DNA of 64,000 nt from Fibrobacter sp. (GTDB taxonomy: Bacteria; Fibrobacterota; Fibrobacteria; Fibrobacterales; Fibrobacteraceae): the NCBI GenBank assembly GCA_017642335.1, contig JAGCPF010000046.1, positions 1 through 64,000 on the forward strand, written 5' to 3'. The translations under genes and the position numbers were made by a program. Of this stretch, positions 51,728 through 61,314 are shown piece after piece. Numbering within the stretch: position 1 is the first letter of the stretch; every line of letters starts with the position of its first letter. The notes beneath the pieces were generated by a model. That model did no database searches and was not told the DNA's origin. It saw nothing but the letters and a program-made list of their open reading frames with translations.

Positions 51728-51769
51728 AGCTCATAGCTCGCCGCTCATAGCTCACCGCTCGCTCCTCAT
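51728..51769 (+). repeat. Heptamer tract (AGCTCAT type)
   Basis: AGCTCAT AGCTCGC CGCTCAT AGCTCAC CGCTCGC TCCTCAT in strict 7-bp phase, four bases after the last palindromic element. The remaining 51770-51983 shows nothing recognisable except a possible promoter stretch near 51938-51957. Confidence 0.9.
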
Positions 51770-51983
51770 CCCCCCAGATTTTAGCCTCGAGCCGCAACCC
51801 TTTTCCCCTAAAAAAGTGTTGTACAAAATTAAACATGTGACGCCTGTCATTTTGTAGTATTTTGGGCAGTTTTTGCGTTTGCGCCCTATCACAACGCCAA
51901 GAAAAAGAAACTCTCAATTGGAATATTTTCCTTTTTTGATAGTATCTTATATATAAAGAAAAAATCGAGGCAGGGTGTAAGAG

Positions 51984-54900
51984 ATGAAAATAAAATCCAT
52001 TTTTTTGTTTATATGGGGATTCCTGACTGCGGGGTCCGTATTTGCCCAAACTCCTGAAGGCTATCTGCAACTTTGTATTGACGGAAACGAGGATGCGTAT
52101 GTTTCGCAGTATATTGGTGTAACTCCACCTAGCGCTCCCTTAGGCTACACTTGTACTACCGCCCCTTTGAAAACGATTTCCCGTACGGCAGTTGTTTTGG
52201 ATTCTATCCTGACTGCTGACTGGAATCCAAGCACGAATGCATATTCTGTGGGATTCAATCCGATGTTGGGTGGCGGATTTGTGGTGTATCAACGTAAGCA
52301 CGCACTTACCTTTTCGACCGATTTCCAGTTTGGGCAATATGTTGAGGTGTCAAAAGGTGTGTTCGAATGCCAAGTCAACCATACTCCGCTCAAGTTTAAG
52401 CTAGACGACTGGGAAATTAACGGAGGCAATCATACAATCTCCAATGTGTGCCTCGAAAAAGAAATTTCTGCTGGCGATGATTCACAGGCATCCCCAATCG
52501 GCTTTTTTGAAACTCTGGAATCGGTCAATGTCCATAACTTAAAGCTCAAGAACATCTCGTTCTCCGTGACTGCTGAAGGTGGAGCTTCGTTGGACGCTTC
52601 AAAATTCGGTCCCGTGGGTGCTCTTGCGGGTGTCTTGAAATTGGCTTTGCTCTATGAGGATACGCTAACTGATATCAATATTTCTGCCCCGATGGCTGGC
52701 GGGTTTGTCGGCTATGCGGAAAATAGTACCCTCTTGCGGATTTACAGCGACGATGATCTGAACGTCTTTAACGATGTGGACCTGAACGGTGCGGAATATT
52801 ATGCAGGCATCCATACTTCCGATTGGGGGAGTGATTATCGGGCTTTTATTGGAGGCTTGGTCGGCTATGCGGTGAACCTGAATCTGAAACAGATCAATGT
52901 GATGCCCAAGGTGCAGAACAGATCCGCCGATACGTCGACCGTCATCGGTGGACTTGTTGGCATGTATGCGCTTTCGCAGAAGAAGAATAACAGGCCTGAA
53001 CAGAACGTCATGGAAATCGACTCTTTAACAATGTTGGTTAAGACCGAAAATGCGAACACGTACACCAAGGTTGAAGGCGGTAAGACGATGGGAGATCTTG
53101 TGGGCGAGGCGGCAATCTACAAGAATCTGGCAGCCGAATCCATGAACCTTTCCATAAATCATGTGAATCTTTATGGTTCTATTTCTAATCCGCGAGGAAA
53201 TGACGTGCATGCCGGTGGCATGATTGGCCGTAGCCTGGTTGACCGTGGTGCCTCCGTGAAGATTCTCAATAGCGAAGTCACACTCAAAATGAATGAATCT
53301 CTCTCGAATGCGGGCTACTATCAATATTCCGTAGGCGGCCTGGTTGGCGAAGGGGCTTGCGTATCCACCGAGAATACGGTGACGGCCGAATCGTTTATTT
53401 CCATTACCAATACGAAAACGTACGGTTCTCTCTCGCTCTCCAAGAAGGATGGCGTCGAGAACGTTAGCGCCGACGTGTTCATGGGTGGCCTGGCTGGGCG
53501 TGCCTGCCTTGCCCGAAATGCGGAGGCTCTGTCGGGGAATTCTTCGGCGATGGAATTAAGTGTCACGGTGAACGGCTTGCGCGGACATTCTGTCGGAGGC
53601 AGCGAGACCTCGGCAATCGATACCGTGATGGTGGGCGGCTTTGTCGGCAAGGCCGTGACCCGCCCCAATACGAGTGGAACCTATACGGCAGGAGATTCCG
53701 TCCTGACGGTTCGCAATGCGATGTTTACCGGAAGAATTTCGGTCAAGGATAGTCTGAACCTTGTCCGCGCGGGCGGCTTCATCGGTTCGTTTGCCGACAA
53801 TGCCGGTGTGCTGTATGTCGCCTTTGAAAATGCCCGACTGAACAACGTGGCTTTGATGACCCTCAATCCCGGGGTGACGGCTACATTCCCGGTGCAGGGC
53901 TCCGCTGCCATTGGAGGACTCTGCGGTTATTGCATCATGCCGAACAGCGTCAACCGTGTCATGGTTAGGGGAGGTATCAATGTGCAAGGTGATTTCTCCC
54001 AGGCGGATTCCCTGTTCGTGGGTGGTGCGTTTGGCGGCTTGCTCAGCAGCAAGGACTTTAGCATGCAGAACCTGTACTACATTGGCACGATGACCGTTCC
54101 CGGCAGCGGTTCTTCGGACAAAATCTACGAAGGCTACCTGGCAGGAAAGCTTACGCTGAACGGCACGAAGGTCTTTAGAAAGATTGTTTCCACTTATCAC
54201 AATGGCAATGACAAGCTGGACGCTTTCGGGCTGTTCGAGGGCGGGAACGCTCATTTCTTGCCGTCTGCGCAGGGCGATGACTGGAGCCTGATCGAGAACG
54301 AGTGCAGCGGTCTGTCCAAGCTGAACGGCAACGTGACGTGCTGGGATATTCGTTATAACGTACGTAACGGCGATACGGAGAGCATAAACGAGAATTTCAA
54401 CGGAACGAAGACCGATTCCTCCATGAAAACTCCCGAATTCGCCGATTTCCTGAACGACCCGTTCTCTGCGGACGGCAATGTGTACTGGGGACATGAGGTC
54501 GGCTCAAACGGCGACTTCCCGTATCTCTTGGAAAACCCGATTATCCTCAATCTCCCGTCGTCTTCGTCCGTGGCTGTGTCCAGTTCTTCTTCGGCCCCGG
54601 TAAGTTCCAGCTCGTTCTGGTTCCCGACTTTCAGTTCGAGTTCGTTCCAGTTCCCGACATTCAGTTCGTGCTCGTTCCAATTCCCGACCTTCAGTTCCAG
54701 CTCTATCACATGGCCATGGCCGTTTAGTTCTAGCTCGATTAAACTGCCGCCTGCAAGTTCGAGTTCCGTGTTTATCCCGTCGAGTTCTTCTGAGTTGCCG
54801 CAGCCGGAGTCTTCGTCTGTCGAGGAACCCGCGCCTAACAATGCTCTGAAGGTTGTCGTCGTCGAAGCTCCCAAGATTCTGTCGCACCGTCTGGACTGGT

Positions 54901-56333
54901 CCGGTTCTTTGGCCCGCCTTGTGTTCAGTGCCAGCGCAGATACCCTGGGCAGTAAGGTCGTCGCGTCGGTTCGCGTACGTTCCGGTGATGTCGTCGTACT
55001 CGATACGCTGCTCGTTGATTCCGTTCCGGGAATTCTGGACCAGGCTTCGTTGAACTTTGCCGTGACTCCCGGCGATTCGCTTGTCTACGAGATTTCTTTG
55101 CAAGGCGATACTGTCTCGGCATTGGCTAATGGGGGCTCACGGAATGAAACGGAGGTCCAGAGGTTCCGCTGGCAGATGGTTTCGCTCGCCGATGTCAATC
55201 TTCGCAAGCAGAATTTGGACGAATACCATGTGCTCTACCGCTGGGACGAATCCCTGGAGATGGGCGACTACATGCAGTACCGTGGCTATTCTAGCGATGA
55301 AGATGTTTCAGGGACAAACGGCTACTGGTATGGCTCTTATGACGGAGCCGCCTTGAAGCGCGATGTCGGCAAGTTTGTCGATAACGCGGAAATCGTCTGG
55401 GAAGTCGACAGCATCCACAGCGGCTGGAACATGGTGGCCAACCCCTACGGCTGGGTGGTCGACCTGTCCGCTATCGCGGAATCCGATGTCGAGTTGTGGA
55501 GCTGGGACGACGAGACCGGCGGATATGGCATCCCGACGGAATTGAAACCTTACGAGGCTGTATGGCTGAAGACCTCCGGCCCGCAGACGCTCCAGTTCTC
55601 CGCGGCCCCGAAGTTCGGCGAGAATGGTGCGAAGTCGCTTGCCAAGCGTGGAGCGCTCAAGAAGTCGTCTGACGGCTGGACGATCCGCGCCACTCTGTTC
55701 GACGATAACGGCAAGGAGGATTCCTGGAACATGTTCGGCACGAATAGCGTGGTGTCCAAGAGCGACAAGCCGCCTTCCGGTATGGGGGACCATGTGTCGC
55801 TTGCAATTGTCGAGGATGGTCGCGCTCTTGCCAGGTCGTTCAAGCCCGCAGCAAAAGAAATGGAATGGACTCTCCAGTTGAGTGCGTCGAGTGAGAGAAC
55901 TGCGTATCTTAAATTGGAGGGTCTTGCTGAAGCTAAGGCAACGGGCAACAAGGTGTTCGTGACGGTTGACGGCAAGACTGTCGAGGCGAAGGAAGGCAAG
56001 GCGATTCCTGTGAAGGTGGGAACCTTCAAGAAGACGGCGACCGTCTATGTGGCGCCGCAGGCCAAGCCGGAACTTGAATACGCCTTCAAGGATGTCCGTG
56101 TCGTCCAGAGCGGCAGCATGTTCGACGTCCAGTTCGTGGCGACGAACGGGCTTGCTGGCCGTAGCGTGAAGGTCGACCTGCTGGATATTTCCGGAAAGGT
56201 GCTGTCCTCGCTTTCGAAGACTTCGTCGGCAGGCGTGAATAACGCGAGCTTCGCTGCCCCCAAAGGTGGCCTCTATATCGTCAGAATCCGTTCCGGAAGC
56301 CTGTCTGCTACCAGAAAAGTCGTCTTGAGGTGA
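51984..56333 (+). CDS. Large secreted GLUG-repeat protein with Ser-rich linker and T9SS-like tail
   Basis: 1449 residues. Signal peptide (IFLFIWGFLTAGSVFA). Residues about 240-710 carry ten or so GG(L/F)(V/I)G units (IGGLVGYA, VGGLVGEG, AGGFIGSF, IGGLCGYC), the pattern of GLUG-type beta-helix repeats. A linker of serine blocks alternating with Phe-Pro-Thr or Trp-Pro (SSSSFQFPTF type) spans about 855-950. Residues about 1064-1370 form a module also found in the next gene (MVSLADV, VDSIHSGWNMVANPYG, DSWNMFG). The last 80 residues are a sorting domain ending TRKVVLR. Likely displayed on the cell surface; ligand unknown. Confidence 0.86.
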   Translation: MKIKSIFLFIWGFLTAGSVFAQTPEGYLQLCIDGNEDAYVSQYIGVTPPSAPLGYTCTTAPLKTISRTAVVLDSILTADWNPSTNAYSVGFNPMLGGGFVVYQRKHALTFSTDFQFGQYVEVSKGVFECQVNHTPLKFKLDDWEINGGNHTISNVCLEKEISAGDDSQASPIGFFETLESVNVHNLKLKNISFSVTAEGGASLDASKFGPVGALAGVLKLALLYEDTLTDINISAPMAGGFVGYAENSTLLRIYSDDDLNVFNDVDLNGAEYYAGIHTSDWGSDYRAFIGGLVGYAVNLNLKQINVMPKVQNRSADTSTVIGGLVGMYALSQKKNNRPEQNVMEIDSLTMLVKTENANTYTKVEGGKTMGDLVGEAAIYKNLAAESMNLSINHVNLYGSISNPRGNDVHAGGMIGRSLVDRGASVKILNSEVTLKMNESLSNAGYYQYSVGGLVGEGACVSTENTVTAESFISITNTKTYGSLSLSKKDGVENVSADVFMGGLAGRACLARNAEALSGNSSAMELSVTVNGLRGHSVGGSETSAIDTVMVGGFVGKAVTRPNTSGTYTAGDSVLTVRNAMFTGRISVKDSLNLVRAGGFIGSFADNAGVLYVAFENARLNNVALMTLNPGVTATFPVQGSAAIGGLCGYCIMPNSVNRVMVRGGINVQGDFSQADSLFVGGAFGGLLSSKDFSMQNLYYIGTMTVPGSGSSDKIYEGYLAGKLTLNGTKVFRKIVSTYHNGNDKLDAFGLFEGGNAHFLPSAQGDDWSLIENECSGLSKLNGNVTCWDIRYNVRNGDTESINENFNGTKTDSSMKTPEFADFLNDPFSADGNVYWGHEVGSNGDFPYLLENPIILNLPSSSSVAVSSSSSAPVSSSSFWFPTFSSSSFQFPTFSSCSFQFPTFSSSSITWPWPFSSSSIKLPPASSSSVFIPSSSSELPQPESSSVEEPAPNNALKVVVVEAPKILSHRLDWSGSLARLVFSASADTLGSKVVASVRVRSGDVVVLDTLLVDSVPGILDQASLNFAVTPGDSLVYEISLQGDTVSALANGGSRNETEVQRFRWQMVSLADVNLRKQNLDEYHVLYRWDESLEMGDYMQYRGYSSDEDVSGTNGYWYGSYDGAALKRDVGKFVDNAEIVWEVDSIHSGWNMVANPYGWVVDLSAIAESDVELWSWDDETGGYGIPTELKPYEAVWLKTSGPQTLQFSAAPKFGENGAKSLAKRGALKKSSDGWTIRATLFDDNGKEDSWNMFGTNSVVSKSDKPPSGMGDHVSLAIVEDGRALARSFKPAAKEMEWTLQLSASSERTAYLKLEGLAEAKATGNKVFVTVDGKTVEAKEGKAIPVKVGTFKKTATVYVAPQAKPELEYAFKDVRVVQSGSMFDVQFVATNGLAGRSVKVDLLDISGKVLSSLSKTSSAGVNNASFAAPKGGLYIVRIRSGSLSATRKVVLR

Positions 56334-56408
56334 CTTTTCTCCACTTGAAGTGATATTTTTGTAAGAATCTTTTAGCAAAATCGTCCGACATTAGTTATTT
56401 TCTTTACT

Positions 56409-59243
56409 ATGAGGATGTCTGCAGGATTCAATATCCCATTGCGCTGGGTCGCCATTCTTGTGATGGCGTCCTTTTGTGTTGCTTTTGCGGGCTCGCGGGC
56501 GCCGGATCTAAAATGGCCGGTTCTGAAACCTCACTTTAAAATCGAGTACTATATATCGGACGGCGAAGTTGTCCGGCTGTTCGAGAAGAGCGGCCTGTCC
56601 ATTTACGCCTTCATGCCTGTCGTGCGCGAGTTCGATGCCGACGGCCTCGACGAGATTCCCCTGTTCGGTGTCGTGGATAGCGACGGGATTAACGCGATGG
56701 ACTTGGACAGCGTCTTCGTGAAGACCCCGACGCGCACTCTGGTCTATGACTTTAGTGCGCAGAAGGCCGGGTACTTTTTCCAGGACTTTGTACAGAACGT
56801 GCACGAGGACGCCACGGTCCAGCTGTTCTACAGCGCAACCTTGGGCAAGCCTGTCTTGAAAAACTTGTTGGTGTCTAACGAAGGACCTGTGACAATCAAG
56901 GTCCTGACGCAGACGGGCATGACGGAATTTCTGCAAGGTGAATCCGAAGCCGTCGTATTCATGACGAAACTGCGGGTCGCCCCGAAGGTCAAGTCCGGGG
57001 AACTGCTGGACAGCCTTTATATGTTCTTCTCGGTGGAACTCGACGAGGCTGCCGCCGCCAGTGCTTCGCAGTCCACGCTGGATGCCTTGGATTCGTTGCG
57101 CTTCGTGACTCGCGTCCGGAAAGATACGGTCGACCTGGAGGGCGTCTTGAAGAAGGCGCTCTTGATACTGGATGATGACCGCGATATCGATTTCAGTTCC
57201 GTCATGTTCAAGGTGGAGTTCTTTGCCACGGCACACAAGCACCTGCATTCGTTTGTCTTCACTAAGGACCTGGACAGCACCTTCTACGACGAGTCGTGGA
57301 AAGACAAGATCTCCATGGCTGACGGTGGTGGAGATTTCCCCACGGTCTACCGCACGGATGCCTGTTTTGACGGGTGGTCTGTTAAGGACGGCGGCAAGGG
57401 CGGCAAGATGTTCAGGAGTTCCGACTTCGACATGTCGTTGCTCGATGCCGAGGACGAAGTCCTGGTTTTGGAACCGAACTGGAGGTATGGCCCGGAATGC
57501 GCGGGTGTCAACGTGACGCTCGATGCCGACCACGGCGGAATTGAATTTTTGCAAGTGGTTTCGGGCGATACCGTGGTCCACGCTTTCCGCGATACGCTCA
57601 GGGTCCCGCGCAGTGCTGGCGGCATTCCGTTCATCGTGCGCGCCGTGCCCGATTCGGCATTTGTCCTGGACGGAGAAATTCCGCAGGATATCCGGGTAAA
57701 GCACCCGATTCGCATCAACGCCCGCTTTGTTCCCGGTCCCGATCCCGAACCGCTCATGGTCATTGTCGAATCAGGGCTCGAAGTCTCGGGCAACGCGGCG
57801 CGGCTCCGTTACTGCACCGGGGAGATGAACATTTTCCGTAAGGTTGGCTTCCGGGTCACGGTCACGGGGCCGGAAGGCTACCTTGTGGATTCGCTGCTTG
57901 TGGATTCCGCGGAGACGGTCGTGCTCGAAGGGGAATGGCGGCTTGTGCCGGCGCCCGTGGGTGAATACGTCGTCGAGGCGGTGGTGTTCCATGATCTGGA
58001 TTCCGCCCGCTATGTGGATACGCTGCGTGTCGCGGGGGAGATTGCCGTTGACACGGGAGCCTGGGCGATGGTTTCGCTCTCGGGCGTGGACATGCAGGAA
58101 CTCAAGTGGGATGACGACCAGTTGTTCTACCACTGGGACGAATCCTATGGCGGCGCCGAGTTCTGGCAGTATCGTCGCCTCAAACGCGGCGACGGCCCCT
58201 CGGCGGTCGACGGTTACTGGTATAACAGCCTCGAAGGCCGTCCCCTGCCGCTAGTCTCGGAACCCGCCGGCGAGGCCGCCTTCGCGTGGGAACTCGACAG
58301 CCTGAACAGCGGCTGGAACTTGGTGGCGAACCCGCACGGATACTACGTGGACCTGCGTGCCGCTGATGCTGGCGATTCCGTGCAGTTCTGGCGCTGGAAC
58401 CCGAAGACCCGCGAGTACGAGATTCCGTCCGTTATCGGACCGTACGAAGCCGTGTGGGCGAAGGTGGACCGCCCCGTAGTCTGGGAACTGGACGGCGAAC
58501 CCGTTTTTGATAGTTTGTTATGGGACGGCCCTGCGCTGACCCGTATGGCGCTCGCGAAAGAAGGCGCGGGTGACGGATGGGAATTCCGTGTCGTGCTCAG
58601 CGACGGACTCGGCCACAGGGATTCCTGGAATATTCTGGGGGCGTCTTCTGCCGGGCTCGGCCAGGAAGAACCGCCTGCCGCCATGGGTGACCGTGTGGAT
58701 TTGACCGTGCTCGGGGAGCATGGCGGGCGCCTGGCAAGGTCAGTGAAGCCTTTTTCGGGGAATGGTGTTTACGAATGGACTCTGGAGCTACAGGCCGGTA
58801 GCGACCGCGATGCGTATGTCTCGTTTGCCGGGATAGGCGACCTGGGGACGCGCGGCCTGCACGTGTATCTCACGGTCGACGGGGAAACTGCGGAAGTTTC
58901 GGAAGGGGACAGTGTCGGGGTGCGGCTGTTGTCGCGCGCCACGGTGGCCACCGTCCGGGTTGCGCCCGGACCCAGGTCGAGCACCTCCCGCACGTTGGAC
59001 GGTCTGAAGTTCCGCCAGTCTTCCGGCCAGCTTTTTGTCGAATTTGACGCCGGAAACGCCCTTTCTGGGCAGCCCGCAAGGGTTGAACTCCTGGATTTGC
59101 GGGGTCGGGTGGTGGCTTCGTCTACCTTCGGGACCCGAGAAGGGGGCAATGTCGCCCGTCTCCGGGTCGACCGTCCGGGGCTTTTTGTCGCCCGTGTGAG
59201 GGTCGGAGGGCGGAGCCTGGCCTTGAGAGTGGTGCTCAGGTAG
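56409..59243 (+). CDS. Large secreted protein sharing the C-terminal module of its neighbour
   Basis: 944 residues. Signal peptide (WVAILVMASFCVAFAGS). N-terminal half: beta-rich with many aspartates (DSVFVKTPTRTLVYDF, VMFKVEFFATAHK); no domain recognised. From about residue 551 it parallels the previous protein: MVSLSGVDM, FYHWDESYGGAEFWQY, LDSLNSGWNLVANPHGYYV, YEAVWAKV, DSWNILGASS, MGDRVDL. It ends in a sorting domain GLFVARVRVGGRSLALRVVLR-like. It lacks the GLUG and Ser-rich parts. No Shine-Dalgarno; ATGs at 56409 and 56415 are both usable. It lies 75 bp after its neighbour and may be co-transcribed. Confidence 0.84.
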   Translation: MRMSAGFNIPLRWVAILVMASFCVAFAGSRAPDLKWPVLKPHFKIEYYISDGEVVRLFEKSGLSIYAFMPVVREFDADGLDEIPLFGVVDSDGINAMDLDSVFVKTPTRTLVYDFSAQKAGYFFQDFVQNVHEDATVQLFYSATLGKPVLKNLLVSNEGPVTIKVLTQTGMTEFLQGESEAVVFMTKLRVAPKVKSGELLDSLYMFFSVELDEAAAASASQSTLDALDSLRFVTRVRKDTVDLEGVLKKALLILDDDRDIDFSSVMFKVEFFATAHKHLHSFVFTKDLDSTFYDESWKDKISMADGGGDFPTVYRTDACFDGWSVKDGGKGGKMFRSSDFDMSLLDAEDEVLVLEPNWRYGPECAGVNVTLDADHGGIEFLQVVSGDTVVHAFRDTLRVPRSAGGIPFIVRAVPDSAFVLDGEIPQDIRVKHPIRINARFVPGPDPEPLMVIVESGLEVSGNAARLRYCTGEMNIFRKVGFRVTVTGPEGYLVDSLLVDSAETVVLEGEWRLVPAPVGEYVVEAVVFHDLDSARYVDTLRVAGEIAVDTGAWAMVSLSGVDMQELKWDDDQLFYHWDESYGGAEFWQYRRLKRGDGPSAVDGYWYNSLEGRPLPLVSEPAGEAAFAWELDSLNSGWNLVANPHGYYVDLRAADAGDSVQFWRWNPKTREYEIPSVIGPYEAVWAKVDRPVVWELDGEPVFDSLLWDGPALTRMALAKEGAGDGWEFRVVLSDGLGHRDSWNILGASSAGLGQEEPPAAMGDRVDLTVLGEHGGRLARSVKPFSGNGVYEWTLELQAGSDRDAYVSFAGIGDLGTRGLHVYLTVDGETAEVSEGDSVGVRLLSRATVATVRVAPGPRSSTSRTLDGLKFRQSSGQLFVEFDAGNALSGQPARVELLDLRGRVVASSTFGTREGGNVARLRVDRPGLFVARVRVGGRSLALRVVLR

Positions 59244-59270
59244 CCCAATATTAATGTGTGTAAATAATAG

Positions 59271-59290
59271 TATAGCCGAATCCGGCTATA
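59271..59290. promoter_or_regulatory. 8-bp inverted repeat TATAGCCG-AATC-CGGCTATA upstream of the DASS gene
   Basis: Perfect arms, 4-nt loop, no T-run after it. It ends five bases before the TAAATTTG box and so overlaps the place of a -33 element. Operator or, less likely, a terminator for the upstream gene. Confidence 0.55.
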
Positions 59291-59295
59291 ATTGC

Positions 59296-59303
59296 TAAAT
59301 TTG
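59296..59303 (+). promoter_or_regulatory. TAAATTTG box of the DASS gene
   Basis: Exact TAnnTTTG match eight bases before the ATG. The string CTAAATTTGCGC is shared with the MATE promoter and nearly with that of GT2. Confidence 0.5.
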
Positions 59304-59311
59304 CGCCCGTT

Positions 59312-60925
59312 ATGACAAAGGCTAAATTCATCAAATTCATCATTGCGTCGTTGCTTGCCATCGCCGCTCTCTTCTTGCCCTACGAATCCCTCGGATTCGA
59401 TGCCGCAAGCCCCATGGGAATCCTCAATCCGCTCGAAATCCGCGTCATCGGCGTTTTCGTCATGGCTGCCCTTTTCTGGATCCTGCAACCGTTCCCGATT
59501 TGGTCCACCTCGATGCTGGTCATCGTGCTCATGATTGTCACGATGTCGGATTCGGCCCTCGCCCCGTTCCGCGTGGACGGCGTGACGATGATTAGCCACA
59601 AGTCCGTCATGGCGACCTTCGCGAACCCGATCATCATGCTCTTCCTGGGCGGGTTCTTCCTCGCTGCCGCCGCGACCAAGTACAAGATGGACTTGAACCT
59701 GGCCCGCGTGCTCCTGAAGCCCTTCGGCAAGAACCCGAAGTTCGTGCTTCTCGGCCTCATGCTCATTACCGCCGTGTTCTCGATGTTCATGAGCAACACC
59801 GCGACCGCCGCCATGATGCTCGCCATCTTGGCCCCGGTGCTCAAACTCTTCGACGAAGATGACCGCGGTAAGGCGGCCTTCGCCCTCGCCATCCCGCTCG
59901 GTGCCAACATTGGCGGCATGGGTACTCCCATCGGTACGCCACCGAACGCTATCGCTCTCGGCGCCCTGAACGACGCCGTCGCCCGTGGCGACCTCATTGC
60001 GAACCCCGTCTCCTTCGGCCAGTGGATGGCTTTCGGTATCCCCTACGTGATTATTTTGATGGTTATCGCTTGGCTCCTCCTCCTCAAGATCTACCCGATC
60101 AAGATGAAGGAAATGGTCCTCAACATCGAAGGTGCCGGCAAGTTCGACACGAGCCCCAAGGCCATCATCGTCTACGTTACCTTTGTTGTGTGCGTGCTCC
60201 TGTGGGTGACCGGTAAGGGTGTCCACGGTATCAACGATAACGCAATCGCCATGATCCCGATGGCTGTGTTCGCCCTCACCGGCGTGATTACCAAGAAGGA
60301 CTTGAACGCGATGAGCTGGGACGTGCTCTGGCTTGTTGCCGGTGGTTTTGCCCTGGGTGTCGGCCTCAATGCGACCGGCCTCGCCGCTCACTTGATCAAG
60401 ACGATTCCGTTTGCAAGCTGGTCTCCGATTGCTTTGATGATCGGTTGCGGCGTCATCTGCCTCTTCATGGCAAACTTCATGAGCCACACCTCTACCGCGA
60501 CTCTCCTCGTGCCGATTCTCTGCGCCGTGGGTATCGCTTGCCAGGACAACCTGGTCGGCCTCGGTGGCGTGACGGCCCTGCTCGTCTCTGTCGCCTTCGC
60601 CAGCTCTCTCGGCATGAGCCTCCCGATTTCTACGCCGCCTAACGCCCTTGCCCACGCTACCGGTTACACCGATACGAACGGCATGGCCAAGACGGGTATC
60701 GTGATGGGTCTTTCCGGCCTCGTGCTTTCCTGGGTGATGATGATTCTTCTCGCCAAGGTGAACTTCTTCGGCACTCCGGTTCCCAAGGCTGCCGAGGCTG
60801 CTCCGGCCGCTCCTGCTGCCGTTGAACAGGTCGTTGATTCCGCCAAGGTCGAGGCTCCTGTGGATTCCGCCGTCGTCGTGGATTCCGCTGCCGCTGCTGT
60901 CATCGACAACAATGGCGCCAAGTAG
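59312..60925 (+). CDS. DASS/SLC13-type anion:Na+ symporter
   Basis: 537 residues with about 12 hydrophobic segments. The two hairpin motifs of the divalent-anion:sodium symporter family are present: MSNTATAAMM and SHTSTATLL, each followed by an ISTPPNA or IGTPPNA loop (IGTPPNAIALG, ISTPPNALAHA). It probably imports di- or tricarboxylates (succinate, fumarate, citrate) or sulfate with Na+. Unusual C-terminal tail after residue 490: about 45 residues of Ala, Val, Pro and Asp-Ser (PKAAEAAPAAP, VDSAVVVDSA). No Shine-Dalgarno sequence. A strong terminator follows. Confidence 0.92.
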   Translation: MTKAKFIKFIIASLLAIAALFLPYESLGFDAASPMGILNPLEIRVIGVFVMAALFWILQPFPIWSTSMLVIVLMIVTMSDSALAPFRVDGVTMISHKSVMATFANPIIMLFLGGFFLAAAATKYKMDLNLARVLLKPFGKNPKFVLLGLMLITAVFSMFMSNTATAAMMLAILAPVLKLFDEDDRGKAAFALAIPLGANIGGMGTPIGTPPNAIALGALNDAVARGDLIANPVSFGQWMAFGIPYVIILMVIAWLLLLKIYPIKMKEMVLNIEGAGKFDTSPKAIIVYVTFVVCVLLWVTGKGVHGINDNAIAMIPMAVFALTGVITKKDLNAMSWDVLWLVAGGFALGVGLNATGLAAHLIKTIPFASWSPIALMIGCGVICLFMANFMSHTSTATLLVPILCAVGIACQDNLVGLGGVTALLVSVAFASSLGMSLPISTPPNALAHATGYTDTNGMAKTGIVMGLSGLVLSWVMMILLAKVNFFGTPVPKAAEAAPAAPAAVEQVVDSAKVEAPVDSAVVVDSAAAAVIDNNGAK

Positions 60926-60946
60926 AAACTTTCTGGAAAAAAAATA

Positions 60947-60980
60947 GAGGGACGCTCACCGAGCGACCCTCTTTTTTTTT
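60947..60980 (+). terminator. Terminator of the DASS gene
   Basis: GAGGGACGCTC pairs with GAGCGACCCTC (one A-A mismatch), followed by nine T. Confidence 0.93.
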
Positions 60981-61122
60981 GTCAACAAGGAAAAGGTAGT
61001 ATCAAAAAAGGTTTTTTTTTGACCGTTTCTTCATATTTCCTCTTCTTGGTGTAACAATATTATAACAAAATATTTATCTGAAAGCCCAGCGATTCGCTAA
61101 ATTCCGTATTCCAACTTGGAAC

Positions 61123-61155
61123 AAAAAAAACGGCCTGCTTGCGCAAGCCGTTTTT
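61123..61155. terminator. Bidirectional terminator behind tRNA-Val
   Basis: AAAACGGC (61127-61134) pairs with GCCGTTTT (61147-61154). On the minus strand it ends in a run of eight T, three bases after the tRNA. The preceding 60981-61122 holds nothing recognisable. Confidence 0.85.
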
Positions 61156-61158
61156 CAG

Positions 61159-61232
<74 letters not shown>

Positions 61233-61314
61233 TTAGGGTAGCGCAATATTAGAAAAGTATTTTGGATTTGTCAAGGGCTTTTTAGGGGTTATTGCAAAAG
61301 ATGCGCCCTTAACC

